From Peribacillus loiseleuriae (GTDB lineage Bacteria; Bacillota; Bacilli; Bacillales; DSM-1321), in contig NZ_LFZW01000001.1 of the NCBI RefSeq assembly GCF_001183985.1, positions 2,755,636 through 2,819,635 on the forward strand: a DNA stretch of 64,000 bases, in the 5' to 3' direction. The notes beneath the pieces were generated by a model, which was not told the DNA's origin, did no database searches, and worked only from the letters and a program-made list of their open reading frames with translations. Positions 1 to 8,510 of the stretch are shown here, in pieces; within the stretch, counting starts at the first letter, position 1, and each line of letters starts with the position of its first letter. The position numbers and the translations under genes are program-made.

Positions 1-369
1 AATGCCGCGATCATTAATCGCTTCTAAAATTTGTTCAGGGTCATCCTCAACGACAATCTCTTTATGCGGCGGCCAAATATCCATCCAATAATGGGTCATA
101 TGCTGCTTTCCTATATGGAAGATAAAAAACTCGGGATAAATAAACTGTTGTCCAGGTTCTACACCAAGATTAGGTCGGAAAAAATCATAAAATCTTGTAA
201 GTGCCGACATTAGTAAACTACTCGCACCAGTTCCGCCACCTGTTTCTCTTACGACCACTCCAACGCGGTCATATTCATTGAAATTCGGGAAAATATCTTC
301 TAACAGTACTTTCTTCCCTTCTAATTCAAAGTCAAAGTCCTGATAGTTCATGGCATTGACTGTATGCAT
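1..369 (-). CDS. Unknown conserved-looking protein, C-terminus cut by window edge
   Basis: The reading frame opens at an ATG (base 369) preceded by a GGGGGG ribosome site and runs off the left edge after 123 codons without a stop. The visible part is soluble, has a run RETGGGTGASSLL near residues 40-53, and is rich in aromatic residues (YWMDIWPP). I do not recognise the family. It lies upstream of nothing visible here but is co-directional with, and about 100 bp downstream of, two cupin genes, so it probably belongs to the same transcription unit. An enzyme acting on a small molecule is possible, but that is a guess from context only. Confidence 0.7.
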   Translation of the reverse strand, partial: MHTVNAMNYQDFDFELEGKKVLLEDIFPNFNEYDRVGVVVRETGGGTGASSLLMSALTRFYDFFRPNLGVEPGQQFIYPEFFIFHIGKQHMTHYWMDIWPPHKEIVVEDDPEQILEAINDRGI

Positions 370-466
370 TTTTGAATCCCCCCTTTTTTTCTTTTACGGA
401 AATTAGAATATTTAAACGTTATTCAGTTGGGGTCATACTGTTTTTTATTTGTACGTTCAACCAAGT

Positions 467-880
467 TTACAAAAATGATGGTTCAGGTATGCGATGGGCT
501 GTATAGAAAGCTTCTCCATCACTCTCAGCATCAAAAATCACCGGTACATTAGGCGTGAAGATGACGACATCCCCTGCTTTTGCTATATATTTTTTCCCTT
601 CTATATCTCGTAATATAAATTGACCTTTGATGACGAATTTCACTTCTAAAAACTCATAGACAAATTCAAATTCTTCACCTGGTTGCATATCGAAGTATCC
701 CATTGTAATGGCATTTTCTTTTGATGTAACAGGAACATCAATGATTTGACTTTTTAATGCTGGAATTCCTAGCAGACCATTCAATTCTTTCTTTTGATAA
801 GTACCTGCTTTAATAATTTGGATACCAGGTGCTTTGCTCAAATAATCATAGTTTGTTGCTTCTGTTGTTGGTTGGCTCAT
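467..880 (-). CDS. Small cupin-domain protein, copy A
   Basis: A 137-residue protein with a single cupin fold. The core shows the pattern MGYFDMQPGEEFEFVYEFLE, then VKFVIKGQFILRD, then AKAGDVVIFTPNVPVIFD. The second cupin motif (GDVVIFTP) is clear; the histidines of the first metal-binding motif are replaced, so classical metal binding is doubtful. It resembles EutQ-like or sugar-binding single-domain cupins. GGAGTGGG precedes the ATG. It is about half identical to the next gene (990-1403), with the same length and the same C-terminal ending PEPSFL, so the two arose by tandem duplication. The substrate is unknown. Confidence 0.85.
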   Translation of the reverse strand: MSQPTTEATNYDYLSKAPGIQIIKAGTYQKKELNGLLGIPALKSQIIDVPVTSKENAITMGYFDMQPGEEFEFVYEFLEVKFVIKGQFILRDIEGKKYIAKAGDVVIFTPNVPVIFDAESDGEAFYTAHRIPEPSFL

Positions 881-989
881 GTTTACCCACTCCTATCAGT
901 TTTGTTTTATCAATTATTATTTTTATTCAAATAATATAGTTTGTTAACATTTTTTGATTTCGAATTCTACTACTCTCTATTTTTATATG

Positions 990-1403
990 TTACAAAAACG
1001 AAGGTTCAGGCAGACGATGCGCGGTATAAAAAGCGTCTCCGTCGCTTTCACCGTCAAATATAACGGTTGTAGTTGGGCTGAAAACGAATACATCTCCTTC
1101 TTCAGCGATATACTTATTCCCTTGCTCGTCACGAACAATTATTTTCCCTCTAAAGACGATTTTTATTTCTAAAAACGTGTAAGTAAATTCGAAATCTTCT
1201 GAATTTTGCATAGAGAAGTAACCCATTTGTAAACCATGCTTATCTGTGCAAACTGGAACATCAATAATTTGGCTCTCAAGATTTGGAATACCAAGAATAC
1301 TATTTAATTCCTTCTTTTTATATGTCCCAGCTTTTATGACCTTCACACCTGGTTTATCATTTAAATACGTTAATTCATCTAACCATGTAGTTTCTGTACT
1401 CAT
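990..1403 (-). CDS. Small cupin-domain protein, copy B
   Basis: A 137-residue paralogue of copy A with the same order of blocks: GVKVIKAGTYKKKELNSILG at residues 19-38, then MGYFSMQNSEDFEFTYTFLE, then AEEGDVFVFSPTTTVIFDGESDGDAFYTAHRLPEPSFL in two parts. TGGAGG precedes the ATG. It lies between copy A (110 bp downstream) and the RibF-like gene (31 bp upstream), which suggests an operon. Two retained copies next to a flavin-type nucleotidyl transferase suggest subunits of, or accessory binders for, one pathway. This is inference; no biochemical role can be read from the sequence. Confidence 0.85.
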   Translation of the reverse strand: MSTETTWLDELTYLNDKPGVKVIKAGTYKKKELNSILGIPNLESQIIDVPVCTDKHGLQMGYFSMQNSEDFEFTYTFLEIKIVFRGKIIVRDEQGNKYIAEEGDVFVFSPTTTVIFDGESDGDAFYTAHRLPEPSFL

Positions 1404-1434
1404 TTTTGTTCCTCCATTATTTTTATATTTTTTT

Positions 1435-2322
1435 TTATAATAGTCCGGAAGTAAAAACCGGTTTATTCATCATGTTATATTTAGGGTGTTGCTCCAATAT
1501 CGTGAACAATCCAGAAGACAAACGATTTATCCAGCTTATATGAATCTCTTCTTGGTTTTCTAATAATCGCATGCTGTGAGCAGGAAAAATTATTTTAGCA
1601 GCATCTTGTGTGACTAATACGACTTGGTCGTATGTTTCATCCCCTTTTAAAACAGATACTTCATATACTCCAGGGGGAGGAAGTAGATAATAAGGGCTCG
1701 GTACTACTGCAACACTTGTATTATTTGAAAAAACCTTCCCTTTGATCTGATAATGTTCGCCTAAGTAACGATGAATGATGTCCATTTTTCCGGTAGAAAT
1801 TAAATTTCTTATTAGAGTAGAGCTTATTTTTTCGCCTTCAATCTCCACTTTCTTTACTTTTATTCCTTCAATGACGTGGTTAGAGTCCTCTTTTATTCGA
1901 TCCATATTCCCTTCTCCAAATTGACCATAAGTAAAGTCAAATCCTGCAACCGCATACTTTACTCCAAAATCAAGGAGATATTTTTGTACGAATTGCTCTG
2001 GTGTTAACGAAGCAAAATCCGGATCGAATTGCACGATGTAAAATTTTTCTACACCTAACTTTTTCAAAATTCGTTGTTTGGCAATCATTGGCATTAAATA
2101 TTGAATTTTTTTCTTATCTCGTTTCAGTACTTCTTTTGGGTGGGGGAAAAAGCTCATACATGCAAGTTGCAGTTGCTTTTCATCAGCGATTTTTATAGCT
2201 TCGTTGATGACTTGTTGATGACCTAGATGAACCCCATCAAAAAATCCTAAAGCAATCACATTTGGTTCACATTCCGCTAGAAACGAATGCCGGTTGCTTT
2301 TATTTACATAAATGACTTCCAC
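1435..2322 (-). CDS. RibF-like FAD synthetase-family protein with degenerate kinase half
   Basis: A 295-residue protein with a GTG start after GGAGGCGG. Residues 1-185 match the nucleotidyl transferase domain of bacterial RibF/RibC: ALGFFDGVHLGHQQ (HxGH-type motif near residue 32), FFPHPKEVL, the GFDFTYG motif and ISSTLIR near residue 170. The C-terminal part aligns in position with the riboflavin kinase domain (YLGEHYQIKGKVF) but lacks the GFPTAN signature and its catalytic region. A monofunctional FMN adenylyltransferase, or an enzyme acting on another substrate, is therefore likely, and a normal bifunctional RibF presumably lies elsewhere in the genome. It is first in the cupin operon, which hints at a dedicated flavin-linked pathway. 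Confidence 0.8.
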   Translation of the reverse strand: MEVIYVNKSNRHSFLAECEPNVIALGFFDGVHLGHQQVINEAIKIADEKQLQLACMSFFPHPKEVLKRDKKKIQYLMPMIAKQRILKKLGVEKFYIVQFDPDFASLTPEQFVQKYLLDFGVKYAVAGFDFTYGQFGEGNMDRIKEDSNHVIEGIKVKKVEIEGEKISSTLIRNLISTGKMDIIHRYLGEHYQIKGKVFSNNTSVAVVPSPYYLLPPPGVYEVSVLKGDETYDQVVLVTQDAAKIIFPAHSMRLLENQEEIHISWINRLSSGLFTILEQHPKYNMMNKPVFTSGLL

Positions 2323-2374
2323 TTATCCGCCTCCTAATCGTTAATTTAAAGAATTAAAGGTTTAAGTTAGTCGA

Positions 2375-2640
2375 TCTACTTTCAATAAGCGTCACCATCG
2401 CTTTCATCATTAAAAACATCTTTGTACTCAGCGATTAACACGTATAGATCAACTACTTAGGCATTATGTTTTTCCATTGATTGTTAGAAACAATAATTTC
2501 TTCACTGAAGACAAATTATTTTTCTAAACGTGTAGAATTCTTCTAGGTACATGGATGATACCCACACCTGTTAACGCTTTCATTACGAGTGGTCGTAAAT
2601 CCTGAATTACTATAGTACTGTTCGATTCACTAATTCCGTG
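2375..2640 (-). pseudogene. Decayed third cupin copy
   Basis: The stretch upstream of the RibF-like gene still resembles the 3' part of cupin copy B at the nucleotide level. AAGCGTCACCATCGCTTTCA here parallels AAGCGTCTCCGTCGCTTTCA at about 1031-1050, and the TTTCTAAA-CGTGTA block recurs as well. No open frame remains. The order suggests an ancestral tandem array of three cupins, with the RibF-like gene now between the second and third. The limits are approximate. Confidence 0.5.
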
Positions 2641-2825
2641 TATCTTGTTGTGGCTGTTGCTTTTTTCTATATATGTATCATATGATTTATTTATAAAGTT
2701 ATCCTAAAGTCAATCTAAACTAACGATAAAATTTCAATAAATTCCAAAAAATATAAAATTTCTCATGAATTTTCACTATTTTACAGGCTTCATGTCGACG
2801 GTTGAAAGGATATCGAACACTTAAA

Positions 2826-2947
2826 CAAAAAAATAGGGTGTCCCAAAAAGCCTGTCCTCACACTCTATAAACCGTTTAGTATGTTATCACACGTTAAATA
2901 AACGATATATAGGAAATGTGAATCTAACCTTTTTATTTGGACACCCT
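2826..2947. repeat. Dispersed palindromic repeat, copy 1
   Basis: A stretch of about 120 bp with outer inverted ends (GGGTGTCC near 2836 and GGACACCC near 2939). Its core (ACCGTTTAGTATGTTATCAC, then ATAAACGATATATAG) is shared with copies at 29115, 47515 and 52357. It lies between the RibF-like gene and the sensor kinase and carries no open frame. It could fold as a long hairpin and act as a terminator. Confidence 0.7.
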
Positions 2948-3095
2948 TAATTCGTCAATTGTAAACAAGAAATCTAGTTTGTTAAATGTTTCAACGTTTG
3001 TTGTCGGAATATAAACTTAATGTTGTTCTGAAGTCACATTTTGTATTAATGGAATGGGCATTTCCCTCGATTTGCTAAATAGTTACTTATATTGC

Positions 3096-5246
3096 TTAAA
3101 TGTCTGATAGCTCTACTAATGGTAGCACAATCGTAATCGTCGTTCCTACGCTTACTTTACTTTCTACTAAAATATGTCCATCGTGTGCGGTAATAATTTT
3201 TTTAACGATAGGCAAACCTAATCCATTTCCTTGAATTTTTTCGGTACTTGTTCTTTTCTCTCTAAAAAATGGAAGGAATATTTTTTCTTTATTATTTTCC
3301 GATATACCAATTCCGTAATCTTTGAACTTAATAATCAAGTTTTCATTTTGTTGGTAGGCAAAAATGTCTATTTTAATTTTCTTACCATTATTTGATTTTG
3401 AATACTTAATGGCATTTTCTAAAATATTAATAAAGACGCGATTCATTTTCTTAGGATCAACAAAAATGAACAATGAACCTACTTCATAGTTTTTAGTAAT
3501 TTCAATATCGGACCCTTCTGATCGGATCGCAATCATGTTTAACGATTGCTCCATCAAGAAATCAAATGGAATGACTTCTTTTACGTAATCTCCATCATCA
3601 TCCGTGTTCATATCAAATAAGTCATTAATTAATTGGATAATATGATTACTGCGTAGTAGTATGGAATTCATAATTTCCTTTTTCTGGATTTCAGGAAGTG
3701 ACTGATGATTAACTAAGATTTCCGTGTATTCTCTTACGGACGTTAATGGCGTTTTTAAATCGTGAGAAATCTGTGACATAAATTCTTTTCGCCGTTTCTC
3801 AGATTCTTGAAGTTGTTGGTTTGTGTTAATTAACCGTTCATTAGCATTTTCCAACTCCTTCGTTCGCTCTAACACTTTGTCTTCCAGTTGATGAGCTTTT
3901 AAGTTTAATTCCCCAATTAATTCTTGGATTTTTCGGTTCATAAAATTAAACGCTACCGCCAAGTTACCAATTTCATCTTCTTGCTCAATATGAAGTTCTT
4001 TCACAAAATTGCCGTCAGCACTTTCTCTTAGCGCAGTAGTTAACTGATCAATTGGTTGGGTGATTGTTCGTGAAAAACGGTAGGTCATATATAACAGAAT
4101 AATGATTCCGAAAAGTAAAAATACTAAAAGATGAGATAAAAAAAGAAGCATATGCTTATTCGTTTGTGCCTCTGTACTTTTGACGATTGGTTCGACAATA
4201 TCAGATTCTGAAATGATAAAATTGAGACGCCATCCGTTATTTAATGATGAAGATAAAAGATACGCTTCTGAATTGGAATAGGTTATTGGCAAGATGCCTT
4301 CTTTATTTTTTAAAGCGCTATTCATAAGAGGTACGTTCTCCTCGATCCCTTCTGCTTTCGTTTGTCCCGAAATAAAATTACCTTTATCATCAATTAAAAA
4401 GGCAAAGGCGTTTGGTTCACTGAATTTGACGTCCATTAATTTGTTTGTAATGTTTTCAATGGGTACATCTAAACCTACCATTCCTTTAAATTCGACCGAA
4501 TTCAAATAAACGGGTGCCCCGACTGATATTAGCCAATCCTCTTTCGTTACATCCCCCATGGGTTTAGCCGACCATATAAAAGGTTTCGTCCATTTCACTT
4601 TCCGTTGTGGATTTAAAGCAACTGTATAAAATTCATAATCTTGAAAACGCAGATTAGGTGCAAATTTTTTTGAAGAAATGGCTGCCTCAACGTCTAAAAA
4701 CGGATAATATAGCCAAGAAGAACTAGGTAACGCTAAGTAAACGGCATTGATCATCGTTTCATTTTCCATCGTTTGAACGAACAATGGTTCAAGTTGCTTT
4801 GCTATTTTCAGGTCATTTATTGCTGTATCAACCAAATCGCTTGATCTCGAACTAATAAAAACATTTGTTTTTTCATATTTATCGTCAAATGTTTCCCACC
4901 AGTAACCTTCTTTTCCCTTTGTTACATGTAATTCATTTGAAAGACCTAGATTAGGCCGACTATAAATAGTCTCAGCTTGTTTTTGAATTAATCTTAATGT
5001 GTTTTCGAGATTATGCAAATCTGTATTCAAATTTTGAGTTTCTTTTTGTAAATACAAGAGTTTTTGTGATAAAACTTCTTTTTTTGTATTGGCTATTTGA
5101 TCTTTCATAATTTGATTTGATAGATTGCTCCCTTGATACATACTGTATGCAGCGATCATAACAAAGGGAATAAATGAGATCATTGTTGTAAATGCTAATA
5201 TTTTAAAATAGTAGGATTTATTTAACTTAAATGGACGCTTGCACAA
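3096..5246 (-). CDS. Membrane sensor histidine kinase with large extracellular domain
   Basis: A 716-residue kinase. A membrane segment (about residues 13-33) and a second (about 365-390) bracket some 330 extracellular residues that look like a double Cache-type sensor (WLYYPFLD, VSVGAP, GLDVPIENI). A HAMP linker and a coiled coil follow, then the HisKA box SHDLKTPLT (phosphorylated His near residue 490) and an HATPase domain with ENAIKYS, DYGIGI and GNGLGLPI. The TTG start overlaps the response-regulator gene by 20 bp, so the two are translationally coupled. No obvious target gene is adjacent; the ligand is probably a small extracellular metabolite, as for other Cache kinases, but this is inference. 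Confidence 0.92.
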   Translation of the reverse strand: MCKRPFKLNKSYYFKILAFTTMISFIPFVMIAAYSMYQGSNLSNQIMKDQIANTKKEVLSQKLLYLQKETQNLNTDLHNLENTLRLIQKQAETIYSRPNLGLSNELHVTKGKEGYWWETFDDKYEKTNVFISSRSSDLVDTAINDLKIAKQLEPLFVQTMENETMINAVYLALPSSSWLYYPFLDVEAAISSKKFAPNLRFQDYEFYTVALNPQRKVKWTKPFIWSAKPMGDVTKEDWLISVGAPVYLNSVEFKGMVGLDVPIENITNKLMDVKFSEPNAFAFLIDDKGNFISGQTKAEGIEENVPLMNSALKNKEGILPITYSNSEAYLLSSSLNNGWRLNFIISESDIVEPIVKSTEAQTNKHMLLFLSHLLVFLLFGIIILLYMTYRFSRTITQPIDQLTTALRESADGNFVKELHIEQEDEIGNLAVAFNFMNRKIQELIGELNLKAHQLEDKVLERTKELENANERLINTNQQLQESEKRRKEFMSQISHDLKTPLTSVREYTEILVNHQSLPEIQKKEIMNSILLRSNHIIQLINDLFDMNTDDDGDYVKEVIPFDFLMEQSLNMIAIRSEGSDIEITKNYEVGSLFIFVDPKKMNRVFINILENAIKYSKSNNGKKIKIDIFAYQQNENLIIKFKDYGIGISENNKEKIFLPFFREKRTSTEKIQGNGLGLPIVKKIITAHDGHILVESKVSVGTTITIVLPLVELSDI

Positions 5247-5922
5247 ACTTGTAGCCGACCCCCCTCATTGTAATAATGTAGGATGGGTTTACTGGATAAT
5301 CCTCAATCTTTTTCCTCAAGTTTGAAATATGAACGATAATCGTACTTTTCTCACTAAACGAATCATATCCCCAAATTTGATTTAAAAGCTGTTCCGCTGA
5401 AAATACTTGATTTGGATGCTGGGCAAAAAAAGTAAGCAATTCAAATTCCTTTGCTGTTAATTCAATCACATGTCCGTTTCGCCTTACTTCCCGAGCAGAT
5501 AAATCGATGACGATATCATCAAAAGTTATTTGCCTTTTTAACGTGTTTTGATTGTGATTAATCGAATTTCTTCTTAAGTGAGCTTTAATGCGGGCAATTA
5601 AAACTCTTGAGTTAAAGGGTTTTTCAATATAATCGTCGCCCCCCATTGCAAAAGCTAGAATTTTTTCCTTATCTTCATTATTACAGGTTACATACAAGAT
5701 GGGAACGGCTGTCATTTCTCTTAGTTGCTGGCATAAATCAATTCCATTCATATCAGGTAATTGTATATCCAAAAGAATAAGATCTGGTGCTTTTTCCCGA
5801 ACCTTTTTAATAGCATCCATTCCAGTTGAAGCAATCGTATAGGCAAACCCTTCTAGAGTTAAATTCATCGATAAAATTTTCTGAATATCCTTATCGTCTT
5901 CAACAATTAAAATTTCATCCAA
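5227..5922 (-). CDS. OmpR/PhoB-family response regulator
   Basis: 231 residues. An N-terminal receiver has acidic residues EDD near residue 8, the phosphorylated Asp in LILLDIQLPD near residue 52, and a conserved Lys in YIEKPFN. A C-terminal winged helix follows (LTAKEFELL, VHISNLRKKIE, RGVGYKF). The start is TTG with GGAGG about nine bases upstream. It is the first gene of the two-gene operon with the Cache kinase. The regulon cannot be read from the window. Confidence 0.93.
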   Translation of the reverse strand: MDEILIVEDDKDIQKILSMNLTLEGFAYTIASTGMDAIKKVREKAPDLILLDIQLPDMNGIDLCQQLREMTAVPILYVTCNNEDKEKILAFAMGGDDYIEKPFNSRVLIARIKAHLRRNSINHNQNTLKRQITFDDIVIDLSAREVRRNGHVIELTAKEFELLTFFAQHPNQVFSAEQLLNQIWGYDSFSEKSTIIVHISNLRKKIEDYPVNPSYIITMRGVGYKFVQASI

Positions 5923-6343
5923 GTATGATGACCTCCAGCTATTTAATTTTAAATTATTATCTGAATTTTTAATCTACTCACTTTTATAAAGATTACCAAA
6001 AAATAAAAGCGCTTTCAACACTTTTGAAAGAATCGGTTAAAACACCTTTATATTGAAGTACACAAATAACCGTTTATAACTACAACCCCTATCATTTTCC
6101 TTTATTTATATATTTTAACACAACAAACCAATTATTTTTCAAGTATGTTCTGCTCTAAAAATTGTTTTATAGGCTTTATTAGGTGAAAAAAACAGAATTT
6201 CTCTAAATGAAGTCAGGTTTTCCCACCTAAATTCAAAAAGTCTATAAAAATTTACCGGGAGCGATGTTGGATTCTATTGAAAAAGAAAAAAGGATAGGTC
6301 GACTAATCTAATCAGTTAGTGCAGTATGACTTGTGTGAACACT
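5923..6343. other. AT-rich intergenic stretch
   Basis: No credible open frame or structured RNA was seen. It must contain the promoter of the response-regulator/kinase operon on the minus strand, but I could not pick a convincing -35/-10 pair. Confidence 0.4.
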
Positions 6344-6517
6344 TTATTCTTGTTTGCTTAAAATCGGCTTCGCAAGCTGTATTATTAAATTTTCATCATG
6401 AATTTCTAATGAACTTAATAGAATGATCATATAACAATCAGTGGATTCAGGTTTCCAAGAGATATGTTCATGAACTATAGGGAGAATGTCCTCCCCAAAG
6501 GTTTTAACTGTATCCAT
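6344..6517 (-). CDS. Small unknown protein, 57 residues
   Basis: An ATG-to-TAA frame of 57 residues (MDTVKTFGEDILPIVHEH... ending ILSKQE), with AAAGGA a few bases before the ATG. The composition is protein-like (acidic, leucine/isoleucine pattern SSLEIHDENLIIQLA). I do not recognise it. It lies next to decayed genes, so it may itself be a remnant. Confidence 0.45.
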   Translation of the reverse strand: MDTVKTFGEDILPIVHEHISWKPESTDCYMIILLSSLEIHDENLIIQLAKPILSKQE

Positions 6518-6587
6518 TCCTTTTCTTTAAAATGTCCATGTTACATATATGTCCATAGAATATCGAGTGAGTTTGCCCAAGGAGGTA

Positions 6588-7740
6588 ATGATCATTTGGC
6601 ATAAGATCATGAATCAGAAAAAAAGAATACTTCCTGAACCTCTTATAGAAATAAAGAAAGAGCTGAAGAATAAAAGCAAAAAGTCGCTTAAAGAAGAAAA
6701 TCTTTCGTCGAAAGAAGAAGCTCTTGTCCAGAAGATCAAACATGCATTTTGAATAAAAATAATGTCACGAGAACGAAAGCGTATCTTGATTTTTATAATG
6801 TGCATCCGGAAATCCATTAGGTATTTTTAGGACATATGGTTTCTCGAAATGGCAGATGGAATATGACGGATTTAAAAGGTGGATTACTACCAAGGCTACT
6901 GACAAAGAGTGAAGCGGATTCATTCTTCACATTTTTAGAACGTGGAAATTGGCTGATTTTCCAAGATGTATTCCTGCAATTTTTGGTGTATGAAGAAAGT
7001 AAAAAAAGAGGACAGAACTTATTTTACCTGTTAAAGCATTTACATGTGTCAACTTTTATGGAAACGATTTGGCTTTATTTTTGGAGTGAACATGACCCCT
7101 ATCTATTAACTGTTGATCTTATCATTAATGAACAAAACGATCTAGAATCAAGAGTGCTTGAAAATCCCACGTTTAAAAAAGAAGTTTTCAGCAAATTAGA
7201 ATTTAAATTACAGGACTTCCTTTCCATGAATCATATTCTTTTTCCATATGTAGTGGATGGGGAGGTGAAAATCGCTGGCCAAGCGCTACATCATTTTGAG
7301 GATTTACATAAGCGGATCATGCTAGGAAAACGATTGTATACCATTTTGTTTGGTGATGACGAGCGATTAAAAATGATAGAAAAATGGGAGATTTCAGCTC
7401 CTCATACTGGTTCTAGAATGGATTATTGGCCCCATATATTTAATCATATAGATGAAGAAACTCCAAGTAGACTATTGAAAACAAGGATAAAATCATGCCA
7501 GCTGTTACCAGGTTCAACGAGATTCTATAGCCCTAAACTAATATTTTCGTGGAAGAATCGAATGCATATACGTGCTGGAATTGCTGACTGATACAAAGAG
7601 TGGCAAGTAATCTATTACTTAATCAATTCTAAAGAAAATATAGTTGGAGAGATTAAACATGAATATTGCAAAACACTCGAAAGACTTGAATTCGCGGCAA
7701 TCACAAAAAAGGCGATTTCCCCCGATTGGATTAAAAACAG
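6588..7740 (+). pseudogene. DUF2515 (YppC-like) gene, broken
   Basis: The first part (from ATG 6588 after GGAGGT) reads HKIMNQKKRILPEPL ... ALVQKIKHAF and stops at about 6750. The continuation is in another frame: NVTRTKAYLDFYNVHPEIH, an in-frame TAG at 6818-6820 where a Trp codon is expected, then FLGHMVSRNGRWNMTDLKGG and a long body to a TGA at 7589-7591, again at a likely Trp position. More DUF2515-like sequence follows. I therefore see one frameshift and two nonsense codons. Intact relatives are cytoplasmic proteins of unknown role. The 6836-7591 segment (251 residues) could still be translated from an internal ATG. Confidence 0.7.
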
Positions 7741-8137
7741 TTCAAATTTCCTTCCATCAATCCTGCTTGCCTCATTATTAGGAACGTACCTCGATCTATA
7801 TTTTATAGGAAAAGGCTTCTATTCCTTTCCTATAAGGCCCATGTCAACGGTCTTTTCAATTAATATTGCTTTTACTTTGATTGGTCTTCCCTTGTTGATT
7901 GGTGTCTTTCTTTATGCTTGTAATAAAATGAACTCATAGGGAATAGGAGGACTGATTATCATTTTAAGTCTTTTGATGGCTGTTGGTGAAAAACAAGCGG
8001 AAACATTTAGCTTGTTCTTTCATAGTGTTTCATGGAATCATATTTATTCATTGATCGGTTATATCCTCTATTTAACTTTCATCTATTCTTTTTATTGTTG
8101 GTTAAAACGTGGCTGCCCCCTGTTAGATAATCGATAA
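7722..8137 (+). pseudogene. Small multi-pass membrane protein (CBO0543-like), broken
   Basis: In one frame the sequence reads ILLASLLGTYLDLYFIGKGF, then SFPIRPMSTVFSINIAFTL with further membrane segments, an in-frame TAG at 7937-7939, and then LIIILSLLMAVGEKQAETF, HSVSWNHIYSLIGYILYL and a TAA at 8135-8137. The motifs match, from memory, the CBO0543-type small integral membrane proteins of spore formers. The stop in the middle and the missing clear start make it a pseudogene. It lies directly behind the broken DUF2515 gene. Confidence 0.55.
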
Positions 8138-8510
8138 CGGAGGTCAGGTATATTTTTACAGTGAGACAAATGCTTTTTTCATTCCCCATTCATCTGCATT
8201 ATTATGAATACTTGCTCTCCAAGTTCCCCTACTTTAATTAAATCTTTCACTGAGAATTTTTTTAGTTTATTTTCGGATCCTTCTTCTATCCCTTACCGTT
8301 GTGCCACGTTCTTTATACGTTTGAAGAGTAGTGCTGTTAAAAAGTTAGCATCCATTTACTAGGACGACTAATTTCGCATCAAATCAACACTTTTTGTTGA
8401 ATCTTCCCTTCTTTTGATAGCTTTTGTCATGTAGCAGGAAAAAGAGAACCACAATCAAGAATATATCTTAAATTAACCCAATTTGTGGCCACTTAGAAAG
8501 GAATGGAGAT
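8138..8510. other. Intergenic stretch with possible minus-strand remnant
   Basis: On the minus strand, about 8180-8265 reads SVKDLIKVGELGEQVFIIMQ before a stop, which looks like a gene fragment but has no start or continuation. Nothing else was recognised. The promoter of the following plus-strand gene should lie near 8400-8500. Confidence 0.3.

Noticed and set aside
31-213. Plus-strand open frame of 60 codons
   Set aside because: It lies antisense to the open minus-strand gene at 1-369 and has no ribosome site.
954-1172. Plus-strand open frame opposite cupin copy B
   Set aside because: Shadow of the cupin gene; no start signal and no protein-like composition.
6504-6743. Minus-strand open frame rich in Phe/Lys
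   Set aside because: Antisense to the decayed DUF2515 gene; low-complexity composition from an A-rich strand.
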